64,000 bases of DNA from an uncultured Kiritimatiellota bacterium (GCA_934635225.1 CAKTYZ010000015.1:27049-91048), one strand, 5' to 3'; counted from the stretch's first letter, positions 32,061-41,335 are shown. Notes: generated from the letters alone by a model not told the origin. Numbers and translations are program-made.

Positions 32061-32777
32061 ATGGTCGCGGATCTCGCAAGAGATGACTTCGAGTACCTGA
32101 AGGCGGAGGGGCTGAACCCGACGCTCGACGACTTCGACAGGCTGAACCAGCTCGCGCTGCGGCTGGAGGACGGGGCGGAGACAACCCCTGCCAACCATCC
32201 GCGCATCGGCTGGGCGGGCGACGTTCCCTTCCACGAGCCGACCGCGTGCGCCTTGATGTGGCTTCAGGACTACGCGGGGCGCGTGAAATGCGACGCCGAG
32301 ACGCGGCAGACGTTCTTCTACTACGCCTGCGCACATGCGACAGACCCGTCCGCGTTCGACGGCCTGGAGACGCCGCGCCAGATCGAAAAGGCCGTCAAGA
32401 AGTGGCTGCGCTCCGTCCCGTGCACCGAACGCGAGATGGCGCGCGCGTGTCACTATGCCGCGTGGGGGTTCGACGATGCCGTTCCTGCGCCGTCGAAGAT
32501 GAAGATGGAGTATCTGAGGCGCACGGGCAAGACCGCCGCCGTCGCCAACATGGAACGGCTGGAGCGCGACATGGCGCTCGCCGCCGCTTCGACCGGCTTC
32601 TCGTATCTCGACCTAATGGCCCAGACGCGGAGCAGGCTGAACGCGATGGTCGTGGCCGCGCAGATCGAGGCGGGGGCGACCGTTTCCCGCGACATGGCCA
32701 AGGCGCAGGTGGACTACATGGGCACGCTTGCCGAGATACGCGAGCGGCTGGAGAGGGAGCGCGGCGATGGCAAGTGA
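32061..32777 (+). CDS. Possible tail-assembly chaperone (238 aa)
   Basis: Helical, acidic first half (LARDDFEYLKAEGLNPTLDD) and a long helical end (VDYMGTLAEIRERLERERGD) overlapping the tape-measure start by 11 bases. Genes between tail tube and tape measure normally encode the assembly chaperone, often with a programmed frameshift; no slippery site is obvious here. Domain not recognised. Confidence 0.5.
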   Translation: MVADLARDDFEYLKAEGLNPTLDDFDRLNQLALRLEDGAETTPANHPRIGWAGDVPFHEPTACALMWLQDYAGRVKCDAETRQTFFYYACAHATDPSAFDGLETPRQIEKAVKKWLRSVPCTEREMARACHYAAWGFDDAVPAPSKMKMEYLRRTGKTAAVANMERLERDMALAAASTGFSYLDLMAQTRSRLNAMVVAAQIEAGATVSRDMAKAQVDYMGTLAEIRERLERERGDGK

Positions 32778-34305
32778 AGTCTCTATTCATCTTTCCACCT
32801 ACCTGAAGGACGCCGGAATCAAGGCGTCGAAGGCACAGGTCGAGAAGTTGTCCCGGGACATCCAGAAGCTGAACCGCGAGACGCAACGCGAGACGGAGCG
32901 GACACAGAATGCGCTCGGGAAGCTGCCGGGCGTGTTCGGGAGGATACAGTCCGCCGCGTCAGGGGCGTTCGGAACCGCGCTCGCCGTTGTCGGCGCGTTC
33001 AAGCTGGGATGCGACATCGGACAGTGGCTAAATGACAAGGTGATCATGCCCCTGCTCGGCATCAAAGACCCCATCGAGGAGCTGAAGAAGAAGAACAGGG
33101 AGGTCGAGCAGTCGTGGAAGAAGGCGGCCGAGGCGTTCGACGAGTCGATGGAGAAGTGGTCTGCCGGATGGGGGAAGGTCGTGGACGGCGCCGACAAGGC
33201 GCGTCAGAATGTCGAAGACCTGGCCGCCGCCTATCTCAAGATGCAGGCCGCGCGGGAGCGGGGTGAGGCGGCGTCCGGCGACGCGGCCATGCTTGCCATG
33301 CAGCGCGACAAGTTCGATGACATGGCGGGCGCAGGGACGCCGGAGCAGGCGGCCGCGCTGGGGAAGTACCACGACATCCTGATCGCGGAGGAGCGGTCCA
33401 GGCAGACCCTCGCCAAGTTCGACCGCGAGGCCGAGGCGTCCGCAGTGCGGCAGACTGCGGCCGAGAAGGAGCTGCGCGAGGCCGTGAACAAGCGCGTCGC
33501 GCTGAAGCGGCAGATGGCGGAGCTGGACAGGAAGCTGGACTACATGCAGTCGCAGGACAGCGTGTACAAGTACGGGTTCGAGGGTTCGATCGAAAAGGAA
33601 AAGGAGCTGGAGAAGGACAAGGCGGCGCTCCAGAGGCAGATCGACGCGGCAGACCGCGACGTGAACCGGCGCAAGGCTGACATTGCGGCCATGTCCGCAT
33701 CCCGCGCCGCCGAGTCGCAGGAGCGGGAGAACATCGTCGCCCAGACGCGGCTGGAGGTTGACGAGCGGAAGAAGGCGTACGACGACTACGTGGCCTACGT
33801 GGAGGGGGAGGAGATTCGCCACGCCGAGGAGGAATGGAACCGCCAGCAGGAGGAGATTCGCCGCGAGGCCGAACTTGAGCTGAAGGAGCGGCAGAGGGTC
33901 GAGCGCGAACTTGCGGCGCAGAGGATTGACGACCTGCGGAAGGAGCTGGGCGAGCGCGAGCGGGCCGAGGGCGAGGCGAGGAGCCGCCAGGGCGCGGCGG
34001 AGGGCTCGCTTTCCCAGGCGTGGGGGTGGTATCGCGACCAGTCGAGGATGCAGGCCGTCATCGACGAGCAGAAGGCCCAGGCCGCCGCCGAGGTGCAGTG
34101 GCAGAAGGACTTCGAGCGCCTGAAGACGTGGCGGCGCGACTGGCGCACGGCGGAGTTCGGGTCGCTTTCCGCGTCGGACGAGGCGGTGCGGCAGGTGGCG
34201 TTCGCGAAGGAGGAGAAGGCGGCGGCGGACCGCGCCGTGATCGAGACCGCCGAGAACACCCGCGACCTCGCGGAGAAGCTGGACGAACTGATCCAGATGA
34301 AGTAG
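32767..34305 (+). CDS. Tape-measure-like protein (512 aa)
   Basis: ATG 32767 overlaps the previous gene. A hydrophobic stretch (GAFGTALAVVGAFKLGCDIG, ~70-90) is followed by ~380 residues of charged coiled coil with heptads (ELRDAVNK-type, EEEIRHAEEEWNRQQEEIRR). This is the tape-measure pattern, setting tail length; at ~1.5 angstrom per residue it would predict a short siphovirus tail of roughly 70-80 nm, by inference. Confidence 0.7.
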   Translation: MASEVSIHLSTYLKDAGIKASKAQVEKLSRDIQKLNRETQRETERTQNALGKLPGVFGRIQSAASGAFGTALAVVGAFKLGCDIGQWLNDKVIMPLLGIKDPIEELKKKNREVEQSWKKAAEAFDESMEKWSAGWGKVVDGADKARQNVEDLAAAYLKMQAARERGEAASGDAAMLAMQRDKFDDMAGAGTPEQAAALGKYHDILIAEERSRQTLAKFDREAEASAVRQTAAEKELREAVNKRVALKRQMAELDRKLDYMQSQDSVYKYGFEGSIEKEKELEKDKAALQRQIDAADRDVNRRKADIAAMSASRAAESQERENIVAQTRLEVDERKKAYDDYVAYVEGEEIRHAEEEWNRQQEEIRREAELELKERQRVERELAAQRIDDLRKELGERERAEGEARSRQGAAEGSLSQAWGWYRDQSRMQAVIDEQKAQAAAEVQWQKDFERLKTWRRDWRTAEFGSLSASDEAVRQVAFAKEEKAAADRAVIETAENTRDLAEKLDELIQMK

Positions 34306-34318
34306 GGAGGTTTTCTTT

Positions 34319-34786
34319 ATGGCCGTCACAGCATCGTACGACAAGTATTTCACAGGTCGCGTCATCCAGCGCGAATATGCGCAGGAGTTCGACTTCGAGT
34401 TCATTCCGAACTACACGGTGGTGACGAGGGACGGCGTGGAGGTTGAGAGGTACATATCATCGTACACGCGGAACTTCGTCACGGCGAAGGTCGTCGAGCA
34501 GACGTTCCGCTTCCTGGGCATGTCGCGCTCGCTTGCTTTCGGGACGAGCGCGATAACCGTTGCGGATCTCGACGGCAACGAATACACGTTCGCGCCAAAG
34601 ACGTCCGTCGCCGACGGCTCGTCCGGATCGCGGGTGATGATCGTCGAGGAGGTGGACGTACAGCGCATCCCGATGTCGCCGCACATGTTGGAGCTGGTCG
34701 TCACGCGCAGGGGCTACAGGTACTACGTGAACGGGTCGCACATCCCGCTTTCCGGCGAACCTGCGTGGATGTCACCTTACGTGTAG
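34319..34786 (+). CDS. Unknown tail protein (155 aa)
   Basis: MAVTASYDKYFTGRVIQREY..., a beta-rich protein with SRVMIVEEVDVQRIPMSPHM and LELVVTRRGYRYYVNGS. Follows the tape measure, where distal-tail proteins are usually found. No family recognised. Confidence 0.6.
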   Translation: MAVTASYDKYFTGRVIQREYAQEFDFEFIPNYTVVTRDGVEVERYISSYTRNFVTAKVVEQTFRFLGMSRSLAFGTSAITVADLDGNEYTFAPKTSVADGSSGSRVMIVEEVDVQRIPMSPHMLELVVTRRGYRYYVNGSHIPLSGEPAWMSPYV

Positions 34787-34797
34787 GAGGTGCGGAG

Positions 34798-35265
34798 ATG
34801 TCTTTTCGCGTAAAGGACGACTTTCAGGCCGGGCGGCCGATGAGCCAGGTGCCGACGGCATGGTTCAACGCCGTGGGGCATTTCATCAACTGGATTGTCG
34901 GCGGATTCGGAATCAAGACGAACAAGAGCGATTCGGGGAAAATGGAAATTTCGCTCGACCGTGATGTGCTGAGGGCGGAGATCGACAACGCCATGCAGGG
35001 CAAGCGCATATCGAAGGAAGCCGGCACCCCGGTTGACTGCATAGACGATCCGAATGTTCTGGACGCAAATGGAGCGACGATCGAATGGACGGTCGGAGGC
35101 AAGAACGGATTCGAGCTCGACTGCTACTGCAAGATCGCGCCGCAGACCGCGACGTCGAACTACAGCGTGTATCAGCGATGCCGCCTGACGTTTTCGAGGG
35201 ACGGACTTCTGGTGAAGGGAAAGCTGCTGGCGGACAGGGTGCGGATCCAGGCGAAGAACGCATGA
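34798..35265 (+). CDS. Unknown tail protein (155 aa)
   Basis: ATG 34798 follows AGGAGGTGCGG. The N-terminus (MSFRVKDDFQAGRPMSQVPT, AWFNAVGHFINWIVGG) resembles N-terminal attachment regions of tail-fibre or baseplate proteins. No domain assigned. Confidence 0.58.
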   Translation: MSFRVKDDFQAGRPMSQVPTAWFNAVGHFINWIVGGFGIKTNKSDSGKMEISLDRDVLRAEIDNAMQGKRISKEAGTPVDCIDDPNVLDANGATIEWTVGGKNGFELDCYCKIAPQTATSNYSVYQRCRLTFSRDGLLVKGKLLADRVRIQAKNA

Positions 35266-35482
35266 CCTACTGTATCTTTGACGCAGTACTGCGCGGTGGG
35301 CGACTGTATCTTTGACGCAGTAGGGGCGGGCCGCATCCCCTCTTTCCCCCGCCACCCTCATTCTCCCCTTTGAGTCAGGATCTAGTAAAGACTATGGCTA
35401 TATATACTAGTATGTTATTACTTCCTATCGTGCGCGTACGCGCGCGAGATTTGACGGGCTGTCCACATGCGGAGGACATGAC
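35266..35482 (+). promoter_or_regulatory. Intergenic region with two palindromes and an AT-rich island
   Basis: Palindrome copies 8 and 9 (35269-35287, 35303-35321), then an AT-rich patch 35390-35422 (TATATATACTAGTATG), the self-complementary GCGCGTACGCGC (35432-35443) and TTGACGGGCTGT (35451-35462) before ATG 35483. The layout parallels the gap before 25387 and may hold a promoter for the fibre-region operon. Confidence 0.5.
35269..35321. repeat. 19-bp palindrome, copies 8 and 9
   Basis: Both copies read ACTGTATCTTTGACGCAGT, starting 34 bp apart, the same phasing as copies 5-7. Confidence 0.85.
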
Positions 35483-35974
35483 ATGGAACAGGTAAACGCA
35501 GATGTGGATTGCGACGTGTCGCGGCTCGACTTCCCGCTGAGGGCGTTCAAGGCGAGGGCCGGGCACAACTTCGTCGCGCTTTTCCGGCGCGTCCCCGCCG
35601 ACGTGACGAAGCTGTTCGTCCGGGTGTTCAAGGAGGACGGCGCGTACTTCGACGTGACCGCGCACGAGCACCCCGGCGGCGAGTGGGTGTGCCGGATTCC
35701 CGCGGCGTGCTTCTCTGCGGTGGGCGACTTCAAGTACGAGGTTCACGCCACGGCGTCGGACGACCAGCCGGCCGCGATAGGCGAGGGGCGGCTTGCGGTT
35801 GCGCCGTTCAGCACCACCACGGAGCCGGTGGCGGTCGGGACGGTGCAGGAGGTGGCGCAGCTCCCGTGCGAGGGCGGCGGCTTCGTGCAGGTCGTGATGA
35901 AGTGGGATGGCTTCGAGTGGATGCCGGAGGCGGTTCGTTCCGCCACGGCCAACGAGGGGACGGAGGGAACATGA
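35483..35974 (+). CDS. Beta-sandwich tail accessory protein (163 aa)
   Basis: N-terminal ~100 residues form an immunoglobulin-like or BppU-N-like sandwich (LDFPLRAFKARAGHNFVALF; TKLFVRVFKEDGAYFDVTAH). A C-terminal peptide ends VVMKWDGFEWMPEAVRSATA. First gene of the fibre region; it may dock fibres to the tail tip. Overlaps the next gene by ATGA. Confidence 0.52.
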   Translation: MEQVNADVDCDVSRLDFPLRAFKARAGHNFVALFRRVPADVTKLFVRVFKEDGAYFDVTAHEHPGGEWVCRIPAACFSAVGDFKYEVHATASDDQPAAIGEGRLAVAPFSTTTEPVAVGTVQEVAQLPCEGGGFVQVVMKWDGFEWMPEAVRSATANEGTEGT

Positions 35975-36465
35975 GAGACCTGATGCTGGTCGCGGCCGCA
36001 GTCGCGGCCATGAGGTGCTTCGGCATAGCCGCGTCGCAGGCGTGGGTCGAGCAGTACGTCTCGAACTACGTGGCGAGGACGGCCGCGGAGATACAGGCCG
36101 GCACGACGGTGGTGTCGACGAACGGATCCACGGTCGTGACCGCGAACGCGGGGAGGCCCGGTGAGATGCGGCTTGTCATACAGGACTTCACGGACGCGGC
36201 GATGATCGCCACGAACTGCACAGCGGCGGCCGAGGCGCGCGGCGTCACGAACGGATGCGTTTTCGTGTGGAACGGCGCGGGGGCGTACCTGAACCCGAAC
36301 GGCACGATCACGGCCACGCCCACGAACCTCGTGTATTCCGGCGTCGGATCCATGTCGACGAACGGCGTGGAGAGGTTCGCGGGGTGGTTCGACGCATACG
36401 GGGGGCTGATCCAGGCGGACACCAGCTTCTCGATAACAAACGGCATGGCGGAGGTGGCACGATGA
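35971..36465 (+). CDS. Exported or membrane-anchored fibre-region protein (164 aa)
   Basis: The N-terminus MRDLMLVAAAVAAMRCFGIA with ASQA looks like a signal peptide or short membrane anchor, which is unusual for a virion protein. The rest is beta/Asn/Thr-rich (TTVVSTNGSTVVTANAGRPG; VTNGCVFVWNGAG). Overlaps its neighbours by ATGA. Receptor-binding or surface protein by context. Confidence 0.55.
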   Translation: MRDLMLVAAAVAAMRCFGIAASQAWVEQYVSNYVARTAAEIQAGTTVVSTNGSTVVTANAGRPGEMRLVIQDFTDAAMIATNCTAAAEARGVTNGCVFVWNGAGAYLNPNGTITATPTNLVYSGVGSMSTNGVERFAGWFDAYGGLIQADTSFSITNGMAEVAR

Positions 36466-38843
36466 AGAAGGCGGCATACGGGCTCATGGCGGCGTTTCTC
36501 GCGTCTTGGGTGTATGGTGGCATACCCTCGAGCGCGGAGGGCTGGTACACCCCTTCCGGCGGCTTTTCAAGGCAGTCCGGCAGCGGCACGGTCTGGTATC
36601 TGGACGAGGAGGGCAACGAACGGTCGGTGTCCGTGAGCGTGGACGAGGAGGGAAAGGTCTCGGGCGGCATGTCGTCGATGACCGACACGACGCTCAAGAC
36701 GTCGTACGAGGCTTTGGTCAAGGCATGCGCGAACGAGGCGTGGAACGCCCTGCAGGACGAAGCGATCGCAACCATAGGAAAGAACCTTCACAACCTTGGG
36801 CTGGCCGATGGAATCGACATCGTGGGCATCGACCCAAACGGGAACGAGCACAGGTACACGATGCGCTTCACGCCCGGCAGCGGCATCCGCGATTCGCTGG
36901 ACGACGGATCGCGTCCGGAGCTGACTGACCCGACGGCCGGCTGGAACATGGCCGACGAAAAGACCCTGCACTGGCGGACGAACAACAAGATGGAGCTGAC
37001 GGGCGCGGACACCGCCACGTCTTCGACGGACGAGTGGTGGAACGACTACGGCTTCTTCGTTCCGTTCCTCAAGGGGGCGGGGGCGCTCGGATGGAAGAAG
37101 TACGGCGGATGGTACGACGGCGTGTTCGGGACGATGACGAGCGACGGGCGGACGATGCTCACGCTGGCCGGATGGACGGGCGGCCACGAGTGCGGCACCG
37201 ACATGAACAGCATACTGACCGAGGAGAACGGAGACAACCGGGCCAACCACTATGTGCTGACGCGGTACGGCACCGGCTCCGACGCGGTATTCCACTACGT
37301 CCCCTTCGGAGACAGGCTGGAGACCGGGGGCGGTGCGCCCGTGGACGGCGTCTCGATAACCACGAACACGTCGGAGGGGGCGTCCGTGCAGGGCGAGGCG
37401 TCTCTGTACGGATGGGCCGACGCGGAAGCCGACGGCATCCCGCAGAAGGGAGACGGACACCTGAAGTGGACGCCGCCCGCCGACATGGTGGACGGATCCT
37501 CGCTTGCGCTGGCCGAAGCGGAGGGCGGCGGCAAGGTCTGGGAGGTGAAAGACGCCCACGTGTACGCCGGTCGGTACGCGAAGCACTACTTCGGGACCGG
37601 CAACGACAAGAGCGCACCGCTCGGATGGCACGAACTGCCGAACGCCACGACGAACCGCGTGGAGGGCGACGAGGCGACGATATCGAGCAACCCGAACGTG
37701 CCTGGCGCACAGCCGGAGGAGGGGTTGAAGCGGCTCGGGCTGCGCGGGTGGAACTACTCTTATTCGGGCGACCCCCTTTTTATCGTGAACCGGGGCGGCG
37801 TGGTGGACTACATCCCGCTTCCAGCCATAACGAACCTTGCGGCGTGCGCCTGCACGAACAAATGGAAAGCCCTTCTCGGGTGGATCGAGGACGGCGAGCT
37901 GAACGCTGAGGACGGGATCTCCTTCACCGACTCCAACCTCGACCAGTACCTGTACGGGAAGCTCGGATACATCTACTCGACCACGCCCGGCAATCTTCAT
38001 TTCGACAACGACGGCGAGAACATTCAGGCGTCGTTTACAGCGCCGGAGAACTGGGCTGACGGCGCGAGCATGAACCTGACGGACGGAGGCGCGTACCAGA
38101 TGGCCGGATTCGCGAATGCGTCGGGATGCGCGGCAAGCGTGTCCGACATGCTGTCCGACCCGACAGGGAGCGACGCGGCGACGCACCTGATCCTCGCGAA
38201 GAAGACAGATACCGGGGAGCTGCACTACGTGCCGATGGGGAGCGGCGTCACCGGAGGCGGGGAGCATGCCGACGGGGTGACGATAACCACGAACGCGACG
38301 CAGGGGGCGGCGACGCAGGGGCTGATGTCCCTTTACGGATGGCAGAGCGCAGCGGACGGCAAGGTTCCGATGAAGAAGAACAACGCGCTGTCGTGGGAGG
38401 ACGCGGGGACGCCGCCGGACGACGTGACGCTCGCCGTAGAGACCGAGGGGAGCGGGGCGCAGCAGACGAAGAAGCTGACGATCAAGGGCTTTGACGCTGC
38501 GGTCAACAACTCGCTGCCGCTGAAGGACAAGGACGGGAACTTCGTCTGGGCGGAGGGTTTTGGCACGACGAACACGATACTCGCCGGTGCGGGAATCAAC
38601 ATCACCGACAACGGCGGCGGTGCGATCACGATTTCCGCGCAGGGGCTTGAGGACGGGCAGTCTGACGATGCGGCAGTCGCCCTCACCGTCATCACGGACA
38701 TCCGCTACGACGCATCCAGCCACAAGCTGCAGGTCAAGCGTCGGAACATAACTTTCAGGGGGTCGGCCGGCGAGCCGGGCGAGGCGTGGGAGGACGTCTT
38801 CGAGGCGACCAGCCATAAGCAAGAGCATGGCATGACGGAGTGA
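36462..38843 (+). CDS. Large exported fibre-like repeat protein (793 aa)
   Basis: MKKAAYGLMAAFLASWVYGG is a signal-peptide-like start. Internal repeats share DGV-ITTN-(S/T)(E/Q)GA--QG--SLYGW and a T-LHYVP-type motif (copies near residues 300-340 and 605-640). The C-terminal part (ILAGAGINITDNGGGAITIS) is typical of phage tail-fibre shaft ends. Gly/Asp/Thr-rich, no enzymatic motif. Probable adhesin or receptor-binding fibre; the export signal is unexplained. Confidence 0.6.
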   Translation: MKKAAYGLMAAFLASWVYGGIPSSAEGWYTPSGGFSRQSGSGTVWYLDEEGNERSVSVSVDEEGKVSGGMSSMTDTTLKTSYEALVKACANEAWNALQDEAIATIGKNLHNLGLADGIDIVGIDPNGNEHRYTMRFTPGSGIRDSLDDGSRPELTDPTAGWNMADEKTLHWRTNNKMELTGADTATSSTDEWWNDYGFFVPFLKGAGALGWKKYGGWYDGVFGTMTSDGRTMLTLAGWTGGHECGTDMNSILTEENGDNRANHYVLTRYGTGSDAVFHYVPFGDRLETGGGAPVDGVSITTNTSEGASVQGEASLYGWADAEADGIPQKGDGHLKWTPPADMVDGSSLALAEAEGGGKVWEVKDAHVYAGRYAKHYFGTGNDKSAPLGWHELPNATTNRVEGDEATISSNPNVPGAQPEEGLKRLGLRGWNYSYSGDPLFIVNRGGVVDYIPLPAITNLAACACTNKWKALLGWIEDGELNAEDGISFTDSNLDQYLYGKLGYIYSTTPGNLHFDNDGENIQASFTAPENWADGASMNLTDGGAYQMAGFANASGCAASVSDMLSDPTGSDAATHLILAKKTDTGELHYVPMGSGVTGGGEHADGVTITTNATQGAATQGLMSLYGWQSAADGKVPMKKNNALSWEDAGTPPDDVTLAVETEGSGAQQTKKLTIKGFDAAVNNSLPLKDKDGNFVWAEGFGTTNTILAGAGINITDNGGGAITISAQGLEDGQSDDAAVALTVITDIRYDASSHKLQVKRRNITFRGSAGEPGEAWEDVFEATSHKQEHGMTE

Positions 38844-38846
38844 GAG

Positions 38847-40040
38847 ATGAGAGCGCGGGCATTTGCTTTCGGCATTGTGGCCATGTCGGCCCTCGTGTGT
38901 CGGGCGTTCCATGTCCAGACGGGATGGAGCGGCTACGCGCGTGACATCAAGCAGTGGATCTGGGTCACGAACGAAGTGGGTAAGACGGCGCAACGCGTCG
39001 GCGAGGGGATGTGGTACTTCGAGAACGGGACGGTCGGGTACTACGGCGTTTGCAAATATGTAAAGGACGGGGAGTCGGTAAACCATATCGTCAGCTTCAG
39101 CTGGGAGGATCCGAAAGACACAAGTCGTCTCTCGATTCGGACGGGTCGCGTGGAATACGGGACTGTCATCAAGATAGGCGAACGGGTAAATGTGCCCTCG
39201 TTCGGCTGGCATAACCAGTACGTCGACTATCGGCATGAGCATGGCGTGTTCACCTGTCGCGGAAACCCGTACTCGACCGTCGTGAACGACACGGCTGACG
39301 CCCTGACGGTGAACGGCGTGAGGATCGAGGCGGGGGATTCGGCATCCCTGCTGTTCCCCGTCCATCTGAAGATGGACGAGATCGAGGGCGCGAAGTTCTA
39401 CGACCTCGAAAGCGGGGCCGAGATCACGCCGATGGATTATGCGAACTACGCAGAGAGCGGCGTGTACTATTACAATGGCGCGTACACGCTTGCGTGGACG
39501 GGGAACATACGCATCAGCGGCGGCGCAAAGCCGCACAATGCCGCGAGCACCAACAGGATCATGTATGCCGACATGAAGGGCGGTGCGGGGGCTGGCACCC
39601 CCCTGTACGCGACCAACGGCATGCCAGTCTACGCGGGGTCGTTCTGCATCAGCACGAACATACAGCTGATGACATGGTGGGACTTCGACCAGGATTCGTG
39701 GGGAAGTAGACCGGTAGCCATGATCAACGGCGCGTCGGTATGCGACTCCCATTCTACCAGCCACATCGTTCCGTATGCCGTCAACGCAGACGACCTGATG
39801 GTCAATGAAATGTCCGGAATGGGATGTGTCTACTTCACGATGTCGCAGACCCCTGACAGCGGGAAAAGCGGAGGGGCGTGCGTGATGCGGTGCTGGGATG
39901 TCGGCGCGGGCAGCAGTACTTCGGGCTATGCCAACGCCAGTGAGGATCATAGGGCCGAGGTGTCGGCTGGGCTTGGCGTGGCAAGGTTCAAGTTGACGGT
40001 GGACGTGTTGAAGGGCACGTGGAAGGTCGAGCCGAATTGA
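38847..40040 (+). CDS. Exported fibre-region protein (397 aa)
   Basis: MRARAFAFGIVAMSALVCRA is a signal-peptide-like start. The body is rich in aromatic and Gly residues (GMWYFENGTVGYYGVCKYVK; ESGVYYYNGAYTLAWTGNIR) and several Cys, consistent with an extracellular beta protein. No domain recognised. Its TGA lies inside the intergenic motif TTGACGGGCGGT. Confidence 0.55.
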   Translation: MRARAFAFGIVAMSALVCRAFHVQTGWSGYARDIKQWIWVTNEVGKTAQRVGEGMWYFENGTVGYYGVCKYVKDGESVNHIVSFSWEDPKDTSRLSIRTGRVEYGTVIKIGERVNVPSFGWHNQYVDYRHEHGVFTCRGNPYSTVVNDTADALTVNGVRIEAGDSASLLFPVHLKMDEIEGAKFYDLESGAEITPMDYANYAESGVYYYNGAYTLAWTGNIRISGGAKPHNAASTNRIMYADMKGGAGAGTPLYATNGMPVYAGSFCISTNIQLMTWWDFDQDSWGSRPVAMINGASVCDSHSTSHIVPYAVNADDLMVNEMSGMGCVYFTMSQTPDSGKSGGACVMRCWDVGAGSSTSGYANASEDHRAEVSAGLGVARFKLTVDVLKGTWKVEPN

Positions 40041-40048
40041 CGGGCGGT
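40037..40048 (+). repeat. Intergenic motif TTGACGGGCGGT, copy 2
   Basis: Identical to 20294-20305; overlaps the stop codon of the preceding gene and lies 18 bp before the next ATG. Confidence 0.6.
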
Positions 40049-40066
40049 CTGAAATTGGAGGAAAAG

Positions 40067-41335
40067 ATGGCGATACCGACGATACAGAAGGGTGACACGG
40101 CCAAGCCGATCCGGCTTGCGCTCGCCGAGGGCTACGACTATTCGGGGTGCAGCCTCCTCGTCGCGTTCTGCGGCGCGGAGCGGACGTTCGGCGACCTTGC
40201 GGCCGGCGGCTCCGTCCCGCTTGCGTTCACGGCGGACGAGACGGCGGCGTTCCCGCTCGGCACGTCGCGCGTGATGATGTCCCTGCGAAACGCGGCTGGC
40301 GAGGTGCGGACGCTCCCGTGGGCAAAGGTCAAGGTCACGGACTGCCCGGAGGACGTGTATGGGGCGCAGATCACAATCGACCCCGCGACGCTGAATGTGG
40401 ACGACCTGACGGCTGGCGATTCGCTCGGCGCGGTGAAGTCCAGGCTGAACGCGGTGATGGCGTTCCTTCGCGCCCTGAAGGCGATTGCCGTGTGCGCCCT
40501 TCCCTTCTTCGCGTGCGCGGGCGTCGCGCCGCTCTACACCACGCCGAACGACATGCCGGGCGACGCTCCGCTCATGACGAACACGGAGGCGTACGTCGAG
40601 GCGAAGATGGCGGAGACCGTGAAGGTGCAGAGCGTGAACGGCAAGATCGGCGCGGTGACGCTTTTGGCTGAGGACGTGGGGGCGTTGTCCGCGACAGGCA
40701 CGGCGTTCCGTGCGTCGTCCGTCGGGAGCGCAGAGAGGTGGGCGGACGCCACCGGGTGCGTATGGCAGGCCACGTTCGACGTCGAGCGCGACTGGTGGAC
40801 GATAGAGCCGTCGGGAAGCGCCAGGGGGATTTCCGTATTCTGGGACGGAGATTCGTGGGTGCTGCGGTACGAGGGGTATGACAACGACACGGGGTACGGG
40901 GCCGAGACTTACAGCTTCGGGTTCCGCCTCGGGACCCAGTACGCGGCGACGCGGCACCCTGGAGGGGCGGCCGTCCTCGTTGACAGGGTTGCGCTCCAGT
41001 CGCAGGTCGAGGTGGCGACAAACGGCCTGGTCCGCACGGAATCAGACCCGACCGTTCCGGCGTGGGCGAAGGCCGAGACCAAGCCGTCGTACACAGCATC
41101 CGAAGTCGGAGCCGTCACGGCTGGGGATGTGGCGAGCGCCACCAACGCGCTGGCCGCAAAGATAGTCGCTCCAGACATAATCGCCACGAACCTCGTCAAG
41201 ACGGTGATAAGCAACTCGTTGTACAACCTCACATACGACCAGACGCTTGGCGTGACGTGGCGCAAGACCGCAGAGGGCGGCGCGTTCTACGAGAGGTGCT
41301 ACACGAACATCAATCTGATAGGGGTGCAGCCATGA
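40067..41335 (+). CDS. Tail fibre with BppU-like N-domain and internal membrane segment (422 aa)
   Basis: ATG 40067 follows GGAGG. Residues 1-~110 (MAIPTIQKGDTAKPIRLALA; FTADETAAFPLGTSRVMMSL) resemble BppU/baseplate N-terminal domains. Residues ~134-155 (LKAIAVCALPFFACAGVAPL) form a signal-peptide-like hydrophobic helix in mid-protein. Then come classic fibre motifs VNGKIGAVTLLAEDVGALSA and KPSYTASEVGAVTAGDVASA. This looks like a baseplate-domain gene fused onto an exported fibre gene. Confidence 0.65.
   Translation: MAIPTIQKGDTAKPIRLALAEGYDYSGCSLLVAFCGAERTFGDLAAGGSVPLAFTADETAAFPLGTSRVMMSLRNAAGEVRTLPWAKVKVTDCPEDVYGAQITIDPATLNVDDLTAGDSLGAVKSRLNAVMAFLRALKAIAVCALPFFACAGVAPLYTTPNDMPGDAPLMTNTEAYVEAKMAETVKVQSVNGKIGAVTLLAEDVGALSATGTAFRASSVGSAERWADATGCVWQATFDVERDWWTIEPSGSARGISVFWDGDSWVLRYEGYDNDTGYGAETYSFGFRLGTQYAATRHPGGAAVLVDRVALQSQVEVATNGLVRTESDPTVPAWAKAETKPSYTASEVGAVTAGDVASATNALAAKIVAPDIIATNLVKTVISNSLYNLTYDQTLGVTWRKTAEGGAFYERCYTNINLIGVQP

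Noticed and set aside
25189..35321. The 19-bp palindromes as intrinsic terminators
   Set aside because: No copy is followed by a T-run, stems are short with mismatches, and four copies lie inside genes.
36567..39950. 1127-codon open frame on the minus strand
   Set aside because: Shadow of the fibre genes; composition is a codon-bias artefact and no start signal is present.
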